Below, piece by piece: positions 1 through 8,318 of a DNA stretch of 26,412 bases. Position 1 is the first letter of the stretch; every line of letters starts with the position of its first letter. Made by a program: the position numbers and the translations under genes. This DNA is from Euryarchaeota archaeon UBA258 (GTDB taxonomy: Archaea; Thermoplasmatota; Poseidoniia; Poseidoniales; Poseidoniaceae). Below the pieces are notes generated by a model that had not been told where the DNA came from, made no database searches, and saw nothing but the letters and a program-made list of their open reading frames with translations. The stretch is taken from the NCBI GenBank assembly GCA_002502605.1, contig DAPR01000020.1, positions 4,123 through 30,534 of the forward strand, written 5' to 3'.

Positions 1-441
1 GCACCTCTCGATCAGACCCTTGTCAACTTGAAACTCATGGGTGTCATCGACAATGATCTGACAAAACTCGATGCCTACGTCAAGAAAGCACACGAATACA
101 TCGAAGTTCCACTTTCTCGAAACTACCCTGTTTTCGGCGAGGATGCGTTTGAAACCGGAACTGGCGTTCACGCATCAGCGGTCATCAAAGCCATGCGGAA
201 AGGCGACGATTGGTTGGCAGACCGCGTGTATTCAGGCGTCCCAGCCGGCGACTTTGGGTTGAAGCAGGTCATCCGCATCGGTCACATGGCAGGGCGTTCA
301 AACATCATTTGGTGGTTGGAGCAGAACGGCTACGAAGCCTCCGATGAACTCGTTGCACACTTGTTTGAAGTTGCAAAAAGCCAACGACGAAACATGACGG
401 ACGCTGAGGTTCAATCCGCAGTGACTGAGTTTCAATCCTGA
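1..441 (+). CDS. 2-isopropylmalate synthase / homocitrate synthase family, C-terminal part (5' truncated)
   Basis: This is the 3' end of a gene that enters from the left edge; the frame is open from base 1 and gives 146 residues. The family condenses acetyl-CoA with a 2-oxoacid (2-oxoisovalerate for leucine, 2-oxoglutarate for homocitrate). The segment GTGVHASAVIKA and the following YSGVPAGDFGLKQ are typical of the region after the TIM barrel in LeuA-like enzymes. The protein ends soon after the helical subdomain, so the C-terminal LeuA regulatory (leucine-binding) domain is absent; this is a short, probably leucine-insensitive or homocitrate/citramalate-type form. The substrate cannot be decided because the catalytic barrel lies outside the window. 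The stop codon directly touches the stop of the opposing gene. Confidence 0.8.
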   Translation, partial: APLDQTLVNLKLMGVIDNDLTKLDAYVKKAHEYIEVPLSRNYPVFGEDAFETGTGVHASAVIKAMRKGDDWLADRVYSGVPAGDFGLKQVIRIGHMAGRSNIIWWLEQNGYEASDELVAHLFEVAKSQRRNMTDAEVQSAVTEFQS

Positions 442-1776
442 TTAAGACTCACTCTCTTCCTCTGGCTCGGCAAATCCATCGCCAAGGGGTCGGTGTTGTG
501 TTGGTTTGGAGCCAACCCATTCTGAATCAACGCCGCCACCGCTCCATTCGCCTTCAACAGCGACCTCATCGATGTCGGTTTCTTCCCTCCAGACAGCATC
601 GTTTTCCGACCCACAGACCAAGAAACGACCGTTCGAATCAATTTGGTCTTGCAACAAGGCGATGTGCTTGGAGATCGGTAGGAAATGGCCAACTGGCATA
701 CCTGCTGCGGTAAATGGATTTGTTGCGGCTCCAATCAAAAGGCCGTCTTCCGGGGCAACAATATCAACGGTAATACCGGGATTAGCAGGGTCTGATACGG
801 TAGCAATGACTTCCCCTTCTCGCATGACAGAGCCTGAAGTCACAAACATGTCAAGCAAACCACCCTCTCCTGAACGCAGCCAGTGAGAACCGCTTGCCAG
901 CATTCTAAACCGAGGTCGATTCGGGTTGCCTGGAATCATTCGCAAAGATTTCAAAACGTTGATGACCCCTTGAATGGCGACATTGACCGATTCATGGTCG
1001 AGGATGTTTGCTCCGCCACCTTCGTAGGTGATCGACGGGATGTCATTGCGTACTGCGTTCTTTCGCAATGAACCAGATGGTGGCTTTGAATCAAGGATAA
1101 TTTCAATTCCAAAGGTCTTGGCAAGTATATTTGATCCTGCATGAGCGAGATCAGCTCGCACCTGTGGCATGTTTGAACGGCCCACACCGGCGCTGTGAAG
1201 ATCGACGATAGCATCGACATCACTGAGTAAATACTTCCACAATTGCGCTGCAACACGCCGTGTTGTTGAGCCTTTGAAATCCCCGGGGAATTGCCGATTG
1301 AGATCGCGACCGTCTGGAAAGTAGCGTGATTTTGAACGGTAGCCAGGGAGGTTGATGATCGGGACAATTCGCAAGGTTCCTGCCATATGTGCCGGATCGA
1401 GGGGCTTGCCTAGGTCTGTGAAGGCGTTTGACAGCAGGTGGGTGCAAGCGGACGGCCCGGTCAACTCATCGCCATGAACACCACCGAGTACGGTGATTGT
1501 TGGACCGGGTCGGATTCCATGAAGGATCGTGACTGGAATTGGCCATGGGTCACCGAGGTCGGTTTCAAGCAAAGGCAGCGAAACAGTTCGCATGGTGCCC
1601 GGCTTGATTGTCTTTCTATAGAATTTGGCATTCCCCCAATCAGCACCTCGGTCCCATTCTGGACGGTCTTCGAGTTTGTGGGCGTTCATCGCTTCCTGAA
1701 TGGCAATACGACGACGTTTAGGAAGTTCATGGGCGACTCGAACCTTCGTTTTGCGTGGTTTCCTCTTCACGCCCAT
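442..1776 (-). CDS. Succinylglutamate desuccinylase/aspartoacylase (AspA/AstE) family zinc deacylase
   Basis: The 444-residue protein is a zinc carboxypeptidase-like deacylase. Visible zinc ligands are H101 and E104 in GGVHGDE and H194 in DLHSAG; R161 in LNRQFPG is a substrate-binding arginine and E252 in YEGGG is the likely general base. The C-terminal third (about 300-390) looks like the small beta-barrel common to this family and ends in an acidic tail. Family members remove acyl groups from amino acids or other small molecules, and the exact substrate cannot be read from the sequence. The first about 50 residues are Lys/Arg-rich and precede the usual family start, so a later start (M30 or M62) is possible. 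A GGAGGTGA stretch lies about 16 bases upstream of the chosen ATG, which is too far for a good ribosome site. It is divergent from the thioesterase gene. Confidence 0.8.
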   Translation of the reverse strand: MGVKRKPRKTKVRVAHELPKRRRIAIQEAMNAHKLEDRPEWDRGADWGNAKFYRKTIKPGTMRTVSLPLLETDLGDPWPIPVTILHGIRPGPTITVLGGVHGDELTGPSACTHLLSNAFTDLGKPLDPAHMAGTLRIVPIINLPGYRSKSRYFPDGRDLNRQFPGDFKGSTTRRVAAQLWKYLLSDVDAIVDLHSAGVGRSNMPQVRADLAHAGSNILAKTFGIEIILDSKPPSGSLRKNAVRNDIPSITYEGGGANILDHESVNVAIQGVINVLKSLRMIPGNPNRPRFRMLASGSHWLRSGEGGLLDMFVTSGSVMREGEVIATVSDPANPGITVDIVAPEDGLLIGAATNPFTAAGMPVGHFLPISKHIALLQDQIDSNGRFLVCGSENDAVWREETDIDEVAVEGEWSGGGVDSEWVGSKPTQHRPLGDGFAEPEEESES

Positions 1777-1868
1777 GGCCTTGTGACCGCTTTCACCTCC
1801 ATGAACACTGCGATGATTTCAAGTTGAAACGACAAAGAAAACAAGTGCTAGCGTGTTCACCGAACCCC

Positions 1869-2336
1869 ATGGACGGCCTTGGAGTTCAGCATCAATACGC
1901 CCCATCATCGATTTGTTTTGGATGTGGGCCTGCTAATGTGGATGGATTGCAAATCAAGAGTTATCGAATTGAAAATGGATTGCGCATGTCCTTCACTCCA
2001 GAGGCCCACCATCAAGCCTTTCCGGGCATGATTAACGGGGGTATTATCGGGACCCTGCTGGACTGTCATGGCAATTGGACTGCAGCAGTGGCACTCATGG
2101 ATCAAGATGGTTCGGACGAACCACCATGCACCGTTACCGCATCCTATTCTGTTCAATTGCGTCGCCCAACACCCATTGACACGGAACTCCACATCACGAG
2201 TCAAGTTGTTTCGATTGAGGGCAACAAGGTCAATGTGGAGTTGTTGATGGAAGCTGAAGGCAAAGTCTGTGCCACTGGAAAAGGCCTCTTTGTCGCAGTG
2301 ACTGAAGGCCACCCTGCCTATCATCGCTGGAGTTGA
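1869..2336 (+). CDS. PaaI-like hotdog-fold thioesterase
   Basis: The protein has 155 residues and a single hotdog (4HBT) domain. The helix-capping motif INGGIIGTLLDCHGNW (about 55-70) is the family signature, preceded by a CFGCG segment (about 16-20) often seen at the start of this subgroup. Such enzymes hydrolyse acyl-CoA thioesters in the cytoplasm, but the acyl group is unknown. I chose the ATG at 1869 because the frame upstream is open yet contains no family-like sequence and would overlap the divergent deacylase. The next gene starts 6 bases after the stop, so the two are probably co-transcribed. Confidence 0.75.
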   Translation: MDGLGVQHQYAPSSICFGCGPANVDGLQIKSYRIENGLRMSFTPEAHHQAFPGMINGGIIGTLLDCHGNWTAAVALMDQDGSDEPPCTVTASYSVQLRRPTPIDTELHITSQVVSIEGNKVNVELLMEAEGKVCATGKGLFVAVTEGHPAYHRWS

Positions 2337-2342
2337 GATGGC

Positions 2343-2885
2343 ATGGTGCGGCCAAGTGCACAAGCCAAGATTACGTTGCACGCCCTGCGCGATAGCGTCA
2401 TCGAGATTATGCTTGACATGCCCATTTGGGCTGATGCACCCGTCGAATCCTTGCGTGAAGTCCCTCTTGGTGTTCTACGAAAGAGCGCGACTCAGAGACA
2501 CGGCGTTACGCGATGGAGGCGGGGGGTGGACCTCGAAGCAATGCGCGTTGCGGATGTTGAGGTGATCGACTTGCACCCACAATTGCTCGAGGACCGATGG
2601 AGTGCCTATGCGGGGTTCGTGTTGCACCATGAATACATACACGCCCTCGGTTTTCGAGGTCATGATTCCACCTTTCGGTCATTGGAATCGGCTTGGCCGG
2701 GACGGACTGCGTCTCGTCACGCACCTGAGTTCACCGAAACCCTTCGCCGTGCGCGTGCAGCATGGTTGTGGGTTTGCTCACAATGCGATCGTTCTTACCC
2801 GCGTCAAAAACAGTCGAAAGGGCGCTACCGTTGCCGCGCATGCTCAACTGTTCTGACCGATTGTGTCAATCCTGACAAAGCCTGA
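2343..2885 (+). CDS. SprT-like zinc metalloprotease with C-terminal zinc ribbon
   Basis: The protein has 180 residues. The catalytic motif is H96-E97-Y-I-H100 in HHEYIHALGFRGHDSTF; H107 is the probable third ligand. A zinc ribbon follows with C145, C148, C164 and C167. This order (SprT domain, then four-cysteine ribbon) is that of bacterial SprT and the catalytic part of eukaryotic Spartan, which cleaves proteins crosslinked to DNA. Whether the archaeal protein does this is inference. The gene begins 6 bases after the thioesterase stop. A GTG directly follows the ATG and is an equally possible start. Confidence 0.78.
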   Translation: MVRPSAQAKITLHALRDSVIEIMLDMPIWADAPVESLREVPLGVLRKSATQRHGVTRWRRGVDLEAMRVADVEVIDLHPQLLEDRWSAYAGFVLHHEYIHALGFRGHDSTFRSLESAWPGRTASRHAPEFTETLRRARAAWLWVCSQCDRSYPRQKQSKGRYRCRACSTVLTDCVNPDKA

Positions 2886-2910
2886 CCCACTTCACCGGTC
2901 CATTCAAGCC

Positions 2911-4980
2911 ATGGCTCCTTTAGCGGAACTTATGGGGATGAAGCATGAGGGTCATGCTCAAGGAGGGGCTGTTCTCGCTCTCTGTCTCTTGTCGTGCCTT
3001 TTTTTGGCTCCCGTTGTTCACGCCTCGCCAACCTTGACGGCAGAGGATGGAACGGTCTACCTGTCCTGCGTTGAGGATGACGATTGCCTTCTTTCACCAA
3101 CGCCAGTTGGGGAAGAACTTGTCACAGATTCCGTGTTTGCTTCGCCAGCTCAACCAGAAACAGTGAGCATCGAATTTGACATGCTTCCTGCTCAGACCGA
3201 TTTGGCATTGCTTCCGACCACTCTAACGCGAATGGAAATTGATCTTCGATTCACGGGAGACGTTACCGGTGCCGCAAAACCTTCACTGGACATCGCTCTC
3301 ATCCTTGGTCAGACGGTTACTGAATGGGAATTTGACGCTCAACCACTGCCCGATCAAACTCAAAACGAACCGTTTGTGTTGACAGATGAGGCACTCAACT
3401 TGAACGGTCAAAGACTGCTGTGGCCCGAAGACCCAGTTCGTCTTCGTCTCACTTTTGTTCTGGACCGCCCCGGTACATGGGAACTTCACATGCGAGGGAA
3501 CTCCTTTTTGGAATTGGACATCGATTGGTCAGAAGACGTCGATGCTCGAAATACAGACGAACCATCCAGCGAATTGGAACCACGTTCCACTGATTTTGAA
3601 ACCACTCATGAAGGGGCTTTGGTTGAAAATGACAGGGATTGTTGGTCATTTGAAGTGAGTCAGCACGAGGTTCTCTCCGTGCTTGTTCGCTGGGAAGCTG
3701 TCCCAATCGAGGTTGAGCAGGTGCACCCAGTTCCAGATTTGTTCCAACCCAACGGGCGTGAAGCACCAGGCCCTGAAGTGATTGTTTCCGAAGATGATGA
3801 GTTCACCCGAATGACATACCGTTGGCGTGCTTTACCCTTGGGTGAATACACGCTGTGCCTTGGGGGTGTTGCCGAGAAATTTCAACCCTACACGTGGACC
3901 GGACAATTGTCTTATGAGGGCCTTGGTCCACTTGATCCCAGTGGGTTCAGTGGTGCGTCGTACTACCCTGTAGGTGCAGCCGCCCTTGGTGAAGAAAGCG
4001 GTGCAGTCACCCTCCAGTCGCAAGGCTATGGGTTCTTGCTGTTCTCGATTGGTGTGTTGCTGGTGTTTGGCATCGATTCCCTTCGCCATTCAACCTCTGC
4101 CAACTTGAGATGGGGCGTGTTTACGCCGGGGGTTCTTCTTTTGCTGCTTGGTGGTGTGTTTCATCCCCTTTGGGCGGGTGCAGATGAAGTCCAACTTGAA
4201 AATGAATTCACGTTGGATGAATTGGTTGATATGCGACTTCAGCAATTGTGGGATGTGTCCTATCCAGGTGTTCCTGAGCAGGTCCTCATCAGTCAGACAG
4301 GTGCAACGTGGGGCATGCTTGGAGGTGAACAACTGAACGTTCGACTTGTGGTTGAAGAAGCGAGGCCTATGGACGATGGTCGATGGCAACTTGTAGTGCC
4401 AGAACTTGAGTCGCTGCGGCTCGATAACGCTATTTTCGGCCAGGTTGCCCGAGGAGGTGTTCAGACCACTGACGAAGGTTTACTCGAAGAACAGACGGTA
4501 AGGTTCATTCTTCTCGCAGGCCGTTCGTTGTTGCTTGATTTGCTGATGCTCGAGGGCCTTTTGGTGGTTGATGAAAAACCCACATCGCCAATCTTCCATC
4601 TTCAGTTTGACATGGTGGACGCACCGGCTACAGGGTCGGTAAGCGTGCCGGCATGGGGCACGCGCCCCGCTTCGATTTCAGAGAACGACTGGGTGTTGTT
4701 GCAATCTTCGTTGTTCCCTGACCAAATTTCAGTGACCTTGTGCGATTGTGACCTCGATCTCTTGGACGTCCGTTTTATTCCATCCGATGGTTTTGATTCA
4801 ACTGATGTGCCTCAAGGGTTTGCGCTTCGCAATGCTTCTGGGCTTGTTCCAGCAGCAACACCGTTGGCGGTGCTTGGTATGATGATGTTAGGCGTTTCAT
4901 CCCGCATTGAATACACCCGCAGGAAAAAGGCAAGGCAACTTGCTGAGCAAGTGTTCCAATCGGCCAATCCTTGGGCTTGA
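2911..4980 (+). CDS. Unassigned secreted/membrane protein with signal peptide and three further membrane segments
   Basis: I do not recognise this family. From the ATG at 2911 it has 689 residues. A hydrophobic stretch ending in VVHASP (about 26-45) looks like a Sec signal peptide. It is followed by a long acidic, beta-rich ectodomain (about 45-370), then two close hydrophobic segments (about 372-388 and 400-418), a second beta-rich extracytoplasmic region, and a last membrane helix (about 645-663) before a basic, probably cytoplasmic tail containing YTRRKKAR. Other possible starts are GTG 2863 (overlapping the protease gene) and ATG 2932 or 2938; 2938 gives the most compact signal peptide. 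A surface or envelope role is likely, and nothing indicates an enzyme. Its stop abuts the stop of the next, opposing gene. Confidence 0.7.
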   Translation: MAPLAELMGMKHEGHAQGGAVLALCLLSCLFLAPVVHASPTLTAEDGTVYLSCVEDDDCLLSPTPVGEELVTDSVFASPAQPETVSIEFDMLPAQTDLALLPTTLTRMEIDLRFTGDVTGAAKPSLDIALILGQTVTEWEFDAQPLPDQTQNEPFVLTDEALNLNGQRLLWPEDPVRLRLTFVLDRPGTWELHMRGNSFLELDIDWSEDVDARNTDEPSSELEPRSTDFETTHEGALVENDRDCWSFEVSQHEVLSVLVRWEAVPIEVEQVHPVPDLFQPNGREAPGPEVIVSEDDEFTRMTYRWRALPLGEYTLCLGGVAEKFQPYTWTGQLSYEGLGPLDPSGFSGASYYPVGAAALGEESGAVTLQSQGYGFLLFSIGVLLVFGIDSLRHSTSANLRWGVFTPGVLLLLLGGVFHPLWAGADEVQLENEFTLDELVDMRLQQLWDVSYPGVPEQVLISQTGATWGMLGGEQLNVRLVVEEARPMDDGRWQLVVPELESLRLDNAIFGQVARGGVQTTDEGLLEEQTVRFILLAGRSLLLDLLMLEGLLVVDEKPTSPIFHLQFDMVDAPATGSVSVPAWGTRPASISENDWVLLQSSLFPDQISVTLCDCDLDLLDVRFIPSDGFDSTDVPQGFALRNASGLVPAATPLAVLGMMMLGVSSRIEYTRRKKARQLAEQVFQSANPWA

Positions 4981-5592
4981 TCACTTTTCTTTCTTGGCCT
5001 TTTCCTTGGCATCGAGGACCATTGAGTCGCCGTCTTCCTTTGCTTCAGCAGCGGCCTTCTTGATGGCTGCTTCTTCGTCTTTGGTGATTTTACCGTCTTT
5101 GGATGCTGACTTGACCGCAGCTTCGAGGTTCATCTTTGCAGCGTCTTCGTCTGTGATGCCAAGCACTTCTTGGAAGGAGCGTAATTCGGCGAGTTCTTCT
5201 TCGGTGATGATTCCATCTTCCCATGCTGCTGCATAGGATTCGAGCAAGAATTCGCTGTAAGCCTGAGGATTGAGCAGCACATCACGGATTAAACCATGAT
5301 CTGGACCATCGTCGCCGTCTGACATTTCAAGAATGGCGATGGAGCGGCGAATTTCCTTGACGGCCATGTCTTTCAATCCATGGCCTGCCCACACGGCACC
5401 AGCGGCTACGACTGCGGCTGAGAACCAACGCATGACATCAGGATTGATGAGTTCACCCGGCTGGATGAGGTGGAATATTCCGAGCACTGCCATAGCAGCA
5501 CCACACATGACTTCCACCCAGTCGTTCAAATCTGGTTCGTCATCAAATACGGAGAGCCGTTCTTCAACCATGCTTTCGACATCATCGCTCAT
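4981..5592 (-). CDS. Small membrane protein with TerB/EF-hand-like repeats
   Basis: The protein has 203 residues. Two hydrophobic segments (about 27-43 and 55-72) are followed by a cytoplasmic-looking helical region. Two similar motifs, WEDGIITEEELAEL (about 124-137) and SKDGKITKDEEAAI (about 164-177), have the Asp-Gly-x-Ile-Thr-x-x-Glu spacing seen in EF-hand-like or TerB-like helical repeats. The tail is very Lys/Glu-rich. The start at 5592 is preferred over longer in-frame starts (to 5769), which would run into the divergent helicase and give a cysteine-containing, non-conserved-looking leader. The function is unknown; a metal-sensing or scaffold role would be inference only. Confidence 0.65.
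   Translation of the reverse strand: MSDDVESMVEERLSVFDDEPDLNDWVEVMCGAAMAVLGIFHLIQPGELINPDVMRWFSAAVVAAGAVWAGHGLKDMAVKEIRRSIAILEMSDGDDGPDHGLIRDVLLNPQAYSEFLLESYAAAWEDGIITEEELAELRSFQEVLGITDEDAAKMNLEAAVKSASKDGKITKDEEAAIKKAAAEAKEDGDSMVLDAKEKAKKEK
4984..5007 (+). terminator. Possible T-rich terminator for the upstream membrane-protein gene
   Basis: Immediately after the stop at 4980 the plus strand carries T-runs (cttttctttcttgg and then ccttttcc). Archaeal RNA polymerase terminates at such tracts without a hairpin. The same bases encode, on the other strand, the Lys-rich end of the neighbouring protein, so coding and termination may share this sequence. This is inferred from composition only. Confidence 0.3.
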
Positions 5593-5683
5593 GTTCTTCG
5601 ACACAATGAGACAGGTCTTAGGGATGTCGGGTTGAACAGGTTGAGGCGTTGTCCTTTTGGACTGTTGGCACTGGTGGCATCCC

Positions 5684-8293
5684 ATGGAGGAGGCGAACCG
5701 TGCGGTTAGGGCACTTGATTTGCCTTCCGAAGTGAGTGAATTCCTTGAGCAATCCTGGGGCATCTCCAACCTCCATCCGCCTCAACACGAGGCCATGCCA
5801 AGTGTTCTCTCAGGATCCAATACTTTGCTCGCAATTCCAACTGCAAGCGGTAAATCACTTGTTGCTTACATAGGGATTATGAAACGCCTTCTCGTCGATG
5901 AACCGGGTTCAAAGGCGGTTTACATTGTGCCCTTGAAGGCCCTTGCCAGCGAGAAGTATGATGATCTGAGCGAGTTGTGCAGTTCAGTGAATTTGACCGT
6001 CGGACTTGGAATTGGCGATGCATCTGCTGAAGCAAAGAAAATTGAGGAGTGCGATGTGCTGGTTTGCACCTCGGAAAAGTTAGATTCCCTAATGAGAAAT
6101 CGCTCTGAAATGATGGCCAATGTGTCGATTGTTATTGCAGACGAGTTCCATCTTATGAACGATGCAACTCGAGGCCCGACGCTTGAAATCAACCTGACGA
6201 GATTACGCCATCTTCGTCCAAAAGCGCAAATCATCGCTCTTTCTGCCACCGTCGGTAATTGCCAGGATCTTGCCACCTGGCTCAATGCCACGTTGGTGTT
6301 GTCCGATTGGCGGCCAGTGGCTCTCGAGTACAGCACCTTCCACGATCTTCATCTTGAACCAAGGCTCGTACAATCTTCTGCGATGAGTTCAGACGGTGAA
6401 TCCTTGCAACCTCCTCGCGACATTGAAGGTCCAAAATCCCATCCAACCTGGGTCGTCGTCAACGACACTTTGGACCAAGATGGACAAGTTTTGGTTTTTG
6501 TTGGCACTCGACGCAGCGCTCAATCTGAGGCACTAAAATTAGCAAAGCGTGTCCAGAAACGCTTGACAAAAGAGGACCCAGACCGCCTCAAAAGACTTGA
6601 TGACTTCGCCAATGGTTTGGAAGGGCGCCAACAAACTGCGATGGCTGAACGTTTGGCTACTGCAATTCGCGGAGGTGTTGCCTTCCATCATGCTGGGCTC
6701 ACCCACGGCCAAAGAAAGGCGATTGAAGGGGCATTCAAAGAAGGCCTGCTCGTTGGTTTGACGGCAACGCCCACTCTTGCAGCCGGCGTGAATCTCCCCG
6801 CGCGCCGTGTGCTCGTCCGCGACCTCAAACGGTGGGATGATGGCATGAGCCGCCCCTTGCCGGTTATGGAAGTTCGACAAATGCTCGGAAGAGCAGGTCG
6901 GCCGAAGTATGATGCCTTTGGCGAGGCTTGGGTGTTGTGCAAAGGGACGGATGGCTGGGCGATTGCTGATGATGTGAGCCAACGCTATTTCTTTGGCCCT
7001 GTCGAATCCATTTCATCCAAACTTTCGAGCGAGCCAGCGTTGCGCACTCATCTACTGGCAGCCATTGCGACCGGTGGCTTGCGCCATAGGGGTGAATTGG
7101 GGGACTTTTTCCAAGCCACCTTCCTCGGAGCTTCAGTTTCTCCAACTTATCTCAAAGAACAACTCGACCGAATGATTGACTGGTTGGTTGCTGAACGGTT
7201 CATTCGCCGTGTTGGTGTCGATGAAGACTATGCTGCTCGACGAGCGGACAGAAGCGTTGATGGCGGGGGGGAAGATTGGGACGACGAGATGCCAATCTGG
7301 GCCTCGATTGCCCAAAAGACAGGCGGTGTTGATCTCCAAACTGAACCTCAGCCTTCGGTCACAGGGGTGGTTCGGACCGAGTCTGCATTCACAAAAGCCT
7401 CGCTTGGGTTCACTCAAGCAACAGACCTTGCTCAAGTTGGCGGGTGGGGTCAAGCTGCTGGTGTGGACCACGATGGCATGCAGTATGAGGCGACAATGAT
7501 GGGTGAACGGGTGACTCAGATGTACCTTGACCCACTTTCTGCGTCGATGCTTCGAACGGGATTACGGCGTGCAGTGCGTCGACTTGTAAGGCAAAATGCA
7601 CCGGTCACAGAATTTGGCCTTCTGCAACTTGCGACCACAACACCGGATTTTAGTTCTCTTTGGGCCAAAAATAGCGATATGGAAGTCAACTCGCTTCTCT
7701 GGCTCAAGACCAATTCAATCGAGGATGAGTTGCTCACAGATGTGACGCTTGAAGAACGCTTGCTGGGCTATGTAAAATCGGCATGGATGCTTGAAAAGTG
7801 GATGGAAGAAGAAACGATGAGGGAGATTGAAAGCGATCTTGATGTAAGCCCTGGTGATGTGCACCACCGAGTGGATTTGATGGGCTGGTTGCTTTCTGCT
7901 GCGCGCCAAGTTCTGCTCACAGATGACGTCTTTTCAGAGGAACATTTGGCAGAGATTGATCAATTGGCCAGCATCATTGATGTCCTTAGACAACGCACCC
8001 GTCATGGATGCAAACCAGACCTCCTCCAACTTGTCAACATCCGTCATGTGGGCCGTGCAAGAGCAAGAGAACTGGCAAAATTGAACCTTCGTACACCCCA
8101 AGACGTCCTGCATCTTTCGAGGAAGCAACGAAATGAATTGCTCGCCTTGAGAGGATGGGGGCCAATGTTGCTTGAGAAGATCCTCACCGAGGTGGAAAAA
8201 GTAGTCAAAAAGCAAGCCTCGGTTCCATCAACCCCCTCTGTGGTCCATGAGGATGATGTCCCTCTAGCAGGTGAGGGTTCATCGGATGATTGA
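5684..8293 (+). CDS. hel308: Hel308-type Ski2-like DNA helicase
   Basis: The protein has 869 residues from the ATG at 5684. Motif I is PTASGKS (about 52-58), motif II is DEFH (153-156), motif III is SAT (about 187), and motif VI lies in QMLGRAGRP (about 398-406). A winged helix, ratchet-like helical region and C-terminal helix-hairpin-helix (GRARARELAKL...LRGWG) follow. Hel308 unwinds lagging-strand duplexes at stalled forks and supports repair in archaea. It is longer than the usual 700-750 residues because of an insert of about 95 residues, Gly/Asp-rich in part, at about 520-612, between RFIRRVGVDEDYA and the conserved YLDPLSASMLR. The next gene begins at or just beyond the stop. The upstream ATG at 5657 is out of line with the family N-terminus. 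Confidence 0.9.
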   Translation: MEEANRAVRALDLPSEVSEFLEQSWGISNLHPPQHEAMPSVLSGSNTLLAIPTASGKSLVAYIGIMKRLLVDEPGSKAVYIVPLKALASEKYDDLSELCSSVNLTVGLGIGDASAEAKKIEECDVLVCTSEKLDSLMRNRSEMMANVSIVIADEFHLMNDATRGPTLEINLTRLRHLRPKAQIIALSATVGNCQDLATWLNATLVLSDWRPVALEYSTFHDLHLEPRLVQSSAMSSDGESLQPPRDIEGPKSHPTWVVVNDTLDQDGQVLVFVGTRRSAQSEALKLAKRVQKRLTKEDPDRLKRLDDFANGLEGRQQTAMAERLATAIRGGVAFHHAGLTHGQRKAIEGAFKEGLLVGLTATPTLAAGVNLPARRVLVRDLKRWDDGMSRPLPVMEVRQMLGRAGRPKYDAFGEAWVLCKGTDGWAIADDVSQRYFFGPVESISSKLSSEPALRTHLLAAIATGGLRHRGELGDFFQATFLGASVSPTYLKEQLDRMIDWLVAERFIRRVGVDEDYAARRADRSVDGGGEDWDDEMPIWASIAQKTGGVDLQTEPQPSVTGVVRTESAFTKASLGFTQATDLAQVGGWGQAAGVDHDGMQYEATMMGERVTQMYLDPLSASMLRTGLRRAVRRLVRQNAPVTEFGLLQLATTTPDFSSLWAKNSDMEVNSLLWLKTNSIEDELLTDVTLEERLLGYVKSAWMLEKWMEEETMREIESDLDVSPGDVHHRVDLMGWLLSAARQVLLTDDVFSEEHLAEIDQLASIIDVLRQRTRHGCKPDLLQLVNIRHVGRARARELAKLNLRTPQDVLHLSRKQRNELLALRGWGPMLLEKILTEVEKVVKKQASVPSTPSVVHEDDVPLAGEGSSDD

Positions 8294-8318
8294 AAATTCC
8301 CTCCCCCCTCGGCGAGGT

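Noticed and set aside
1755..1868. N-terminal extension of the thioesterase frame
   Set aside because: It overlaps the start of the divergent deacylase, has no hotdog-like sequence, and ATG 1869 gives the normal family length.
2863..2910. GTG start for the large membrane protein overlapping the SprT-like gene
   Set aside because: It would put more than 40 residues before the signal peptide hydrophobic core; later ATG codons fit better.
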